Origin: Flavobacterium sufflavum
GTDB taxonomy: Bacteria; Bacteroidota; Bacteroidia; Flavobacteriales; Flavobacteriaceae
DNA: 64,000 bases
NCBI RefSeq assembly: GCF_004016525.1
Contig: NZ_SACJ01000015.1
Span: 40,759 to 104,758, forward strand
Direction of reading: 5' to 3'
Positions 28,668 through 35,900 of the stretch are shown in pieces. Under the pieces are notes generated by a model. That model did not search any database and had not been told where the DNA came from. It saw only the letters and a list, made by a program, of their open reading frames with translations. Numbering within the stretch: position 1 is the stretch's first letter; each line of letters starts with the position of its first letter. The position numbers and the translations under genes were made by a program.

Positions 28668-28695
28668 AAACCAGCTGATTTTACTCTGCCGGTTT
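28668..28695 (-). terminator. weak terminator for the minus-strand lipid-type operon
   Basis: On the minus strand an 8-bp stem (aaaccggc / gctggttt, one G-U) with a 12-nt loop is followed by tttatttg. It lies ~60 bp beyond the DUF4833 stop. Confidence 0.4.
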
Positions 28696-28754
28696 GTAAA
28701 AGTATTAAATTTGAAAGGTCAACCTTTGGTACATCTAAGTATATAGGCATCTTA

Positions 28755-29330
28755 TTACAATAACATTCTTTCAGTAATTGTTTTATTTGAGGAAGTTTCA
28801 ATTCCGGTAACTTCAGCATACTTTACATTTGGTAACCAAAAAGAACCTCCTTCAATGCGCACAAATATTTTTTCTACCTGGATTTTTTTCTGATTTACAT
28901 TTACAAAAACATGATATTTTTGATCTGAATCTATCTTTTTCAAGGTTAAGGGTAACTTTTTATACGATACAAATTGAAGCTCAAACTCCTCATTATTTAC
29001 CGTTTTACTTTCTATTCCGTATGCAAATTTGCGTTGTACATAACTAAAATCTTTTTTTTCTCCTTTCTCAGCATATCGAATCCAATAGGCTTTTATAGGA
29101 TTGCTTTTGTTTATTTTTCCATTTTCCTGGTAGTTTATGGCATAAATAGCCGTGTTTGTATTTGGGTCACGCTGAATGTAAAACAGCATATTATCTACAT
29201 TTTTAGGCGTTGGAAAATGTAATGGCGATGGATTTTTAGATTGCGCCAATAAATTTTGTGAAATTATATTTACTAAGATCGTTGTAAAAATTAGTGATCT
29301 TGTAAAATTTTTAAATAGTAATTTATTCAT
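28755..29330 (-). CDS. DUF4833 protein, secreted
   Basis: The 191-residue protein has a signal peptide (hydrophobic residues ~13-29, ending LLAQ). The mature part begins with PLHFPTPKNVDNMLFYIQRD and contains PIKAYWIRYAEKGEK, a beta-rich pattern recognised as the DUF4833 family of Bacteroidota; function unknown. It is the last gene of a five- or six-gene minus-strand operon with lipid-type membrane enzymes, 18 bp after the GtrA gene. A role in envelope lipid or polymer handling in the periplasm is an inference from that context. Confidence 0.78.
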   Translation of the reverse strand: MNKLLFKNFTRSLIFTTILVNIISQNLLAQSKNPSPLHFPTPKNVDNMLFYIQRDPNTNTAIYAINYQENGKINKSNPIKAYWIRYAEKGEKKDFSYVQRKFAYGIESKTVNNEEFELQFVSYKKLPLTLKKIDSDQKYHVFVNVNQKKIQVEKIFVRIEGGSFWLPNVKYAEVTGIETSSNKTITERMLL

Positions 29331-29348
29331 AACTAAATATTTTATAGA

Positions 29349-29780
29349 CTAATTTGATTCGATTACATCTGGTTTTTTGTTTACTCTAAAAACCCAATAT
29401 TTAATCAATGGATAATTAAATCCATAAGAAACAAACAAGTCTGTGATTAATCTTCCGATTCTATAATCAATTTGAAAGAATTTTTGAAAAATAAGCGTAC
29501 CAGATGATTTTAAGGAAATACTTCCTAGTACTACCAACGCAAATTTAAAAAGCTGACTATTGATGTGGCTGCTATAATCCGATTGATTTTTAAATACCCA
29601 AAATCTATTGATACTGAAATTGATAATAGCCCCAACGGTTCCAGAGATTAGAATAGAAAAGGTAAAATGCAATTTAAATACTTCTGTCAATAGAATCATT
29701 AAGCCATAATCGGTAATGCCTCCTAAAAATGCTGCAACTTGTGCTTGTAGAAAAGTGAAAATAGATTTCTTTTTGAACAT
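29349..29780 (-). CDS. GtrA-family membrane protein
   Basis: This 143-residue protein has four hydrophobic helices and the GtrA signature in FLGGITDYGLMILLTEVF and GTVGAIINFSINRFWVF, plus the C-terminal NYPLIKYWVF. GtrA-like proteins are thought to flip or carry lipid-linked sugars (undecaprenyl-phosphate glucose) across the inner membrane. Its start lies one base after the stop of the CDP-alcohol phosphotransferase gene. A joint function in making and moving a lipid-linked compound is likely but inferred. Confidence 0.85.
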   Translation of the reverse strand: MFKKKSIFTFLQAQVAAFLGGITDYGLMILLTEVFKLHFTFSILISGTVGAIINFSINRFWVFKNQSDYSSHINSQLFKFALVVLGSISLKSSGTLIFQKFFQIDYRIGRLITDLFVSYGFNYPLIKYWVFRVNKKPDVIESN

Positions 29781-29781
29781 A

Positions 29782-30468
29782 TCATTCTTGGCTTTTATCT
29801 TTTAAATCGCCTAACTTTAAAAGTTTTAAGCTATCTATAATATTGATTATAAATAACACGATAGTGATTAAGCCAGCCAAATAGGTAATTGATCCATGAA
29901 ATAAAACTTCTAAAATTAAAATTAAAGCAATAATAAATCGAAGTTCTGTTGGACCAACAAATCCAGAATCTATACTGTATTCATTTGTAATTTTGTAGCG
30001 CAGCTGACTGATAATAATAGACCAGCCATACAATGCGACAAAAGCAAAGGCTACTATTTGTGTGCCATTTTTAGCATAAATGTAGTAGCCAAAGCCTATA
30101 AGTACAATACCAATCCAATCAGCAATAATATCGAGTGCAAAACCATACCAACGGCGTGGAATATTTCTATAATAAGCCAGTCTTCCATCTAACGAATCGC
30201 CTAACCAATTTATAGCCAATCCGATAATACCCAAAAGCAAATACCAATTTGTTAAATAAGTACCTAAAAAAAAAGCAAAAAAAACTAATCCCGAACCAAG
30301 TGTACCAATTAAAGTAAGTAAGTTTGGCGAAATGAATTTAGGCACTTTTGGAAGCAAAAATACAATCGTTAACTGTTCTGCTCTTTTTAAAATATTAGTT
30401 CGCTTACGATCTGAAAATGTCCTTTGTACAATTGCACTATAACCTGCTGTCTGTGTTTCTGTTCCCAT
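29782..30468 (-). CDS. CDP-alcohol phosphatidyltransferase-family protein
   Basis: This 228-residue membrane enzyme has the family motif D-x2-D-G-x2-A-x(n)-G-x3-D-x3-D, seen as GDSLDGRLAY followed by YGFALDIIAD. The usual Arg after the conserved Ala is replaced by Tyr. The family transfers a phosphoalcohol from a CDP-linked donor to an acceptor alcohol, making phospholipid headgroups; which alcohol is used cannot be told. The Ala-Tyr change and the long spacing between the two motif halves put it outside the standard PgsA/PssA types. Its ATG overlaps the stop of a 41-residue ORF (TAATG). Confidence 0.85.
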   Translation of the reverse strand: MGTETQTAGYSAIVQRTFSDRKRTNILKRAEQLTIVFLLPKVPKFISPNLLTLIGTLGSGLVFFAFFLGTYLTNWYLLLGIIGLAINWLGDSLDGRLAYYRNIPRRWYGFALDIIADWIGIVLIGFGYYIYAKNGTQIVAFAFVALYGWSIIISQLRYKITNEYSIDSGFVGPTELRFIIALILILEVLFHGSITYLAGLITIVLFIINIIDSLKLLKLGDLKDKSQE

Positions 30469-30593
30469 TAATAGCCCAATTCTAGTTTTATAATTTTCAA
30501 CTTTATTTTTCTTCGAATATTTTTAAGAAAATCTGTGGTACTTTTTAGTTTACCTGATCTAACCAGATAACTATATGCGATGATAAACAGCAT
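30468..30593 (-). CDS. 41-residue small ORF, basic with hydrophobic start, unknown
   Basis: It fills the 127-bp gap between the PhyH and CDP-alcohol phosphotransferase genes. The ATG at 30593 lies 2 bp after the PhyH stop, and its TAA overlaps the following ATG (TAATG). The product starts MLFIIAYSYLVRSGKLKS and is Lys/Arg-rich after residue 12 (NIRRKIKLKIIKLEL). The tight packing at both ends is what is expected for a translated gene in a coupled operon rather than a random frame. No family is recognised. It could be a small membrane-associated partner or simply a coupling ORF. Confidence 0.55.
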   Translation of the reverse strand: MLFIIAYSYLVRSGKLKSTTDFLKNIRRKIKLKIIKLELGY

Positions 30594-30595
30594 GA

Positions 30596-31402
30596 TTACT
30601 TAACAATTCCAGCAAAACGCTGATAGAAAACCGTTGGACTATTCTCATCTTTAGGAGCATATTTTCCTGCTATAATTGGAATATAAATAACTCTCCTTCT
30701 GCTTTCTTCGCCACGAATAGATGATTCTGCAACTCTGTGCCACAAACGGCCATCGTGAACGGTTAAATCTCCAGCTTCTGGAATGATGGAAACTTCCTCC
30801 GGATCGGGTTTATTATCTAAAAAGTACTTTTTACGGAAAAGCATTTGATAAATACTTTGCTTGTGAGTACCCGGAATGATTTTAAGCCCGCCGTTTTCGG
30901 GTTTTAAAGTACTTAAGTGGATACCCACATTTAGCATCGGATTTAATTTTGCACCATAAAAAATATCTCTTAAACCATCTGTGTGCCAGCCCATTTTAGT
31001 AAACTTACTTTCAGGCCCATTGATATAATGATTGAAAACCATTCCATCTTTTTCTTCAGTGCCTAATCTTGCGCCATCGCCTGCCAATGGTAATAAACCA
31101 TTAAATCTTGGATCAAGCAGAAGACCGCTTAAGGTTTGATGATGTTGATTGATAAAAGCAAAACGTTGTACAATGGAAGAGCCATCTAAATCTTTTCCAT
31201 ATTTAATTGGAACACCGTTTACTTTTTGAAGGTCATTGTCAATCCATTTTTGCTGTACTTGTTTCGAGGCATCAATGATGGATGAAACAGTTTCCGGATT
31301 TATAAATTTTTTGAAATGGATAAAGCCATATTCGTTAAAAAAGTCAATTTGCTCAGCAGTTAATTGCTCAGTAAGGGTAAAGGTTTTATAAGAAGATACC
31401 AT
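30596..31402 (-). CDS. phytanoyl-CoA dioxygenase (PhyH)-family oxygenase
   Basis: This 268-residue Fe(II)/2-oxoglutarate-dependent oxygenase has the facial triad as the H-x-D of WHTDGLRD near residue 140 and the distal His in GRLWHRVAESS near 215; ESRRRVIYIP supplies the Arg that usually binds 2-oxoglutarate. LSTLKPENGGLKIIPGTH is the conserved family block. The family hydroxylates lipids, amino acids, ectoine or phosphonates, so the substrate is open. It is the first full gene of the operon, downstream of a short ORF with seven Cys codons that overlaps its start by 43 bp. Confidence 0.86.
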   Translation of the reverse strand: MVSSYKTFTLTEQLTAEQIDFFNEYGFIHFKKFINPETVSSIIDASKQVQQKWIDNDLQKVNGVPIKYGKDLDGSSIVQRFAFINQHHQTLSGLLLDPRFNGLLPLAGDGARLGTEEKDGMVFNHYINGPESKFTKMGWHTDGLRDIFYGAKLNPMLNVGIHLSTLKPENGGLKIIPGTHKQSIYQMLFRKKYFLDNKPDPEEVSIIPEAGDLTVHDGRLWHRVAESSIRGEESRRRVIYIPIIAGKYAPKDENSPTVFYQRFAGIVK

Positions 31403-31539
31403 GATAATATATATTTAATAAATGAAATAATAGAGTTTGTAATTTTATCTAAAAGACAGCAACAACAGCAACAACACATTAGCATGTTTGCGTGCATTCG
31501 ACCTTTAGGAAAATTAAACATATTTCTTTTATTAGACAT
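31360..31539 (-). CDS. putative cysteine-rich leader peptide (59 residues, seven Cys in a row)
   Basis: The minus-strand frame starts at ATG 31539 (MSNKRNMFNFPKGRMHANML), continues with M and seven consecutive Cys codons (31476-31456, TGT and TGC mixed), then LLDKITNSIISFIK, and stops at 31360 inside the PhyH gene in another frame. The ATG lies only ~28 bp behind a consensus promoter, which makes it the first ORF of the transcript. A run of codons for one amino acid directly after a short leader is the hallmark of attenuation leader peptides. It suggests regulation by cysteine or Cys-tRNA supply. Caution: the tract is also a low-complexity repeat. Confidence 0.55.
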   Translation of the reverse strand: MSNKRNMFNFPKGRMHANMLMCCCCCCCLLDKITNSIISFIKYILSWYLLIKPLPLLSN

Positions 31540-31566
31540 ATTCTATAGAATTAGTAGATATTTATA

Positions 31567-31594
31567 CAAATGTAATATAATTTCTCTTTTGCAA
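31567..31594 (-). promoter_or_regulatory. Bacteroidota consensus promoter for the leader-PhyH operon
   Basis: On the minus strand: -33 TTG (31594-31592), 17-bp spacer, -7 TACATTTG (31574-31567), matching the TTG-N17-23-TAnnTTTG consensus described for Flavobacterium. It lies 34 bp behind the SDR stop codon and 28 bp before the leader ATG. Confidence 0.75.
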
Positions 31595-31627
31595 AGAATA
31601 TTTTTTTTATTTTTTTTTTTGAAAAAA

Positions 31628-32416
31628 TTAAATTTTATAAATCCCAGCTGCAGTTTTTTCGATAAATGCCTTTGGTAATATACGGTTGGCATAAACCGAA
31701 ATGATATTTGTAAAACCTGGAATAACTTCTGATTTTTTGCTAAACATGGCTTTCACTGCCATTTTTGCAACTTCATCAGGCTGCATATTAAACTTTTCAG
31801 CCATTTTGCTAAAAGCATTTAAACCAGCTCTTGCAGCAAAACCAGTATCAACCGGGCCTGGACTAAAACAGCTTACTGAAATTGAAGTTTGGGCAAGTTC
31901 GAAACGCAAGGCACGCGTAAACAATAAAACAAAAGCTTTCGTAGCTGAATAAACAGCCAGGGTAGGTACAGCCTGATATGCAGCAGTACTGGATATGTTT
32001 AAAATGTAGGCTTGTTTTTCTTGTGAAAGTATGGGTACTAATAAATGGGAAAGTTCAACCACTACATTCATGTTAAGTTGCATCATGCCAAGCTGATCGG
32101 TTAGAGAAGACTGACTAAAATCGCCCCACACACCATAACCAGCATTGTTAACTAAAAAGCCAACTGGATAGTTATTCATTTTTATCCAATCTATTACTTT
32201 TAGCGATGCTCCATTTGTCGAAAGATCAATCGATAAAATAGCAGCACTGATGCCGTATTTAACCTGAATATCATCAGATAGTGCTTTTAATTCCTCATCA
32301 CTTCTTGCAACAAGCAATAGTGGATAACCCTGTTTAGCCAATTCATAAGCAATAGATTTTCCAATGCCTTTGCTGGCGCCGGTAATTAAGGCAAACGGTT
32401 TAGTTTTTTCGCTCAT
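31628..32416 (-). CDS. short-chain dehydrogenase/reductase
   Basis: This 262-residue classical SDR has the NAD(P)-binding TGASKGIGKSIAYELAKQG at the N-terminus, LVNNAGYG near residue 95, catalytic Ser in LNISSTAAYQ and the YxxxK motif as YSATK. The Arg in VARSDEE after strand 2 favours NADP(H). Similarity is to the DltE/ketosphinganine-reductase-like branch with a hydrophobic C-terminus. A -7 box (TATATTTG, 32441-32434) is just upstream. It lies upstream of the PhyH operon on the same strand but has a separate promoter between them. Confidence 0.85.
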   Translation of the reverse strand: MSEKTKPFALITGASKGIGKSIAYELAKQGYPLLLVARSDEELKALSDDIQVKYGISAAILSIDLSTNGASLKVIDWIKMNNYPVGFLVNNAGYGVWGDFSQSSLTDQLGMMQLNMNVVVELSHLLVPILSQEKQAYILNISSTAAYQAVPTLAVYSATKAFVLLFTRALRFELAQTSISVSCFSPGPVDTGFAARAGLNAFSKMAEKFNMQPDEVAKMAVKAMFSKKSEVIPGFTNIISVYANRILPKAFIEKTAAGIYKI

Positions 32417-32977
32417 TTTATTAATTTAATCATCAAATATAAAGATTAATTATATACTAAAACTATAGAGTTACTGTTTTTTATAAAATGCTTTAAAATG
32501 AATGAAATTTTGCAACCTTTGAGACTACTCTGTTTTAGTTTTTCAAATCTAAACCAACTGCGATGTAACCAAATATCCATTCACAATTTCAAGAAGGTGA
32601 TCTCCCTATTCAACAGCACTCCCTATTCTCCAATTCCCTCTTTCTCAAAAACTATTCTTTCGATATCATACCAACTTAGAAACAATTATACATAAAAATG
32701 ACGATGTTCGATTGTAATCCCTTCCACTCCACAGAAAAGCCTATAAAATCAATATTTACAGGCTTTTTTATCTAAAAAAACTCAATGAAATAAAAGAAAA
32801 TTGAGTTAGAATCTCCTATTTTCATCTTCAATCAATTTCAAATAGCTCTCTTTGAAAATATTAACTTCCAATCATTTTTAAACTCTTTTTAAAGCACCTC
32901 ATTCTAATAGTATTTCATATTTTCGTAAAACTTTAAAAAAGGCTAAAAAGCTCTTTTTACGTAATTTATAAACTTTT
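32417..32977. other. 561-bp intergenic region SDR / HTCS
   Basis: Holds the SDR -7 box (32434-32441) and the att-like repeat copy A (32703-32861). An ORF of 65 codons at 32498-32695 has no coding signs. No clear promoter for the HTCS gene was seen. Confidence 0.6.
32703..32861. repeat. ~159-bp direct repeat, copy A, resembling the ssrA 3' end
   Basis: It starts with GATGTTCGATTGTAATCCC and is similar along its full length to 57283-57441. Its first part also resembles the tmRNA 3' end and terminator: GTTCGATT, then ACTCCACAGAAA (identical in ssrA), then an analogous aagcct...aggctttttt hairpin. Unlike ssrA, the T-arm cannot fold, so it is not a tRNA or tmRNA gene. It may be an old integration-site duplicate. 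Confidence 0.8.
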
Positions 32978-35900
32978 ATGAAACAAAATTATCAAACTAT
33001 ATTATACTCTATTTTAGGACTGTTCTGTTATTTTATTTGCTGTAGTCAGGAAAATTATAAGTTCGAACATTTTTTGGTTGAAAATGGGCTTCCTCACAAT
33101 ATTATTAACCATATCATACAAGATAAAAAAGGTTTTATATGGTTTGCTACAACCAACGGTCTAAGTAAATACAACGGTTATAGTTTTCAAAATTACAAAA
33201 CACAGCTAACCGATAAGGTGTTAATGAAAAACAACCGAATAGATTGGATTACAGAAGATAGCCGTGGAAGAATATGGATGAAAGCTCTTGCTTATAATAA
33301 CAAAGCCTATTGTTTTGATCCTATAACAGAATCTTTTTGGGGAACTGAATTAATTCCAAATTTTTCTGAAAACAATTTTGATATTACCCAAATCAAACCC
33401 CATAAATCAGGATTAGTTTGGTTACTTTCTAATAAAGATGGCTGTATTGTTATAACCAATAGTGCTTATTCAAGTAAAATTTACAATACTAAAAATCGTA
33501 ATTTAAACACAAATGTTGTCAATAACGTTTTTGAAGATACACAAAAAAACTCATGGTTATTGACTGATAAAGGCGTTGCATGTGTACCCCTAAATAAAAT
33601 CAATCAAAAACCACAATATTTGACAAGACAAAACGAAAAAACAACTTCCTTTTATTCGGCAATAGAATTTAAAGATGAAATTTGGTTTGGGGGATCAAAC
33701 GGAACTCTGATTAAATATACCAAGGGAACTAAAAATTACAGAACTCAAAAACTGGAACTTGACGCCAACATTGTAAAAATTGAAAAATTGGATAATGAAT
33801 TGGTACTTGTAGTAACCGAACAAAAAGGATTTTGTACTATTAATATTTTTACAGGACAGATTACAAAATATGACTCATCTAATTTACCTGGTCTAAAAAC
33901 TAAAGGTTTAAATGTATTAAGCCTGATTAAAAAAAATATGCTTTGGTTTGTTAATGATAATGATTCAGGAATTAATTTATTTAATTTTAAAACCCAAAAA
34001 TTAAAATATTTCCCGGCATCTAATACTAAAGCATCATCTTCACAATTTTTTGTAAAACCTATTGTTTTAACTGATGCAAAAGGTGAAATTTGGGTACAAC
34101 CAAATGGAGGTGGCTTCTCAAAATACGATGAAATTAATAATCGATTAATTCCTTTTAATACTACTTCATTATTTCCAAAAGGAAATTTCAGTAATAATTT
34201 TCACACTGCAATGTTTGATAAACAAGGAAACTTGTGGTATAATGTTCAAACATCAGGAATTGTAAAAGTAGTTTTTAATAAAAATAATTTCAAATTATTA
34301 AAAGTAAACAACCCCTCATTTTCTTCAGAAACTAAAGACGTAAGGTCCATCTTCCAAGATAGTCGCAAAAACATTTGGGTAGCCAACAAACAAAACCAAA
34401 TTACAATCCTGGATAAAAATCTAAATAAGATTGGTTATTTGTCTCCAAACGGACAATTACAAAACAATGCTACATGGAATAAACCTGTCTACAGCATTAT
34501 TCAGGATTCACAATCTAATATTTGGATAGGAACCCGTGGGGATGGTCTTTATAAATTCGTACCACAAACCCAGCCATACACTTACAGTGTAACTCATTAC
34601 AAAAATGAAGTTTCTAATCCTTACAGTATCAGTGACAATAATATATACTCCATTTTTGAAGATCAATTCAATAAAATATGGATAGGAACCCTAAATGGTT
34701 TAAACTTAATTTCGAGTCAAAACCAAAATTTGAAATTTATTAATCATAATAATAAATGGAAAAAATTACTTATAAAAAAACACAATAAAATAAGGTGCAT
34801 TAATCAGGATTCAAATGGATTAATGTACATAGGAACCACTTCTGGTCTGGTAGTTTTTAATCCAAAAAAAAATCTTGAGAACTCCAGGATTTATGAAATA
34901 ACTAATCAAAATCCTAATTGCTTAAATAGTAATGATATCATTGATTTTTGCATAACTAAAAACAGAGGTGTTTTTATTGCAACTGCAGACGGCGGAATAA
35001 GTAAAGTTCTCACAAAAGATAAAAATGGATTTCCGGAAACCTTTAAAAATTATACCCCAAAAGAAGGATTAGCATCCAATAATATACTTTCTATCGTAGA
35101 AGACAATGATAATAATATCTGGATTACCACAGATTACATATTGACCCGTTTTAATCCAAATGACGAACATTTTGAAATATATTCAGAAGTTAAACCTGTA
35201 ATGTCATATGGTAATTTTACAGAAGCCACTAAAATAAAATTAGATAGCGGAGAATTATTTTTTGGTTATTCAGAAGGACTTTTACATTTTTCCCCGGATC
35301 AAATCAAATCTAACAATTTCAAACCTTATCTTGCATTTACAAATTTCCAACTCTTTAATCAAAACGACAACAACCATAAGTTATTTCCTTTATCTATTGA
35401 CAGCAATAACACTCTCGAATTAGATCATAATCAAAACTTTTTTAATATAGAATTTGCAGCCTTAGATTATATAAGTCCTGAGAATATTAAATATGCTTAT
35501 AAATTAGATGGATTCGATGAAAATTGGAATTACGTAAACAATCAAAGGACTGCTTTTTATACCAATGTGCCAAAGGGAAGCTACACCTTTAAAGTAAAAT
35601 CGACTAACAGTCAGGGAAATTGGGTTGAAAACGAAAGAACTTTAAATATAACGGTCAATCCTTCAATATGGAATACAACTCTGGCCTATATCTTTTACGC
35701 ACTGTTAATTATAGGCTGCATAATGCTGATTAATTATGCCGTAATTACTATTTACAGACTAAAAACAAATGCCCAATTAGAAAAAGACATTTTCAATATG
35801 AAACAAAAGTTTTTTATTGATATTTCACATGAATTACGTACTCCATTGACTTTAATAACTGGCCCCATCGAATATTTATTAAACGATAACAGAACTCCTG

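Noticed and set aside
31364..31678. Plus-strand ORF with six glutamines opposite the Cys-rich leader
   Set aside because: It crosses the ends of both neighbouring minus-strand genes, has no promoter in its direction, and the Gln run is just the complement of the Cys codon run.
32498..32695. 65-codon ORF upstream of the HTCS gene
   Set aside because: Unusual composition rich in Ser/Asn/Phe, no start context, no homology recognised; it lies in an AT-rich spacer and runs to the edge of the att-like repeat.
32703..32740. Possible tRNA gene because of the GTTCGATT segment
   Set aside because: The bases around the loop do not pair into a T-stem and no acceptor, D or anticodon arms can be found upstream.
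26641..32977. Search for an integrase or recombinase that would prove an island at ssrA
   Set aside because: No open frame with tyrosine or serine recombinase motifs is present; the island idea is therefore kept only as a hypothesis.
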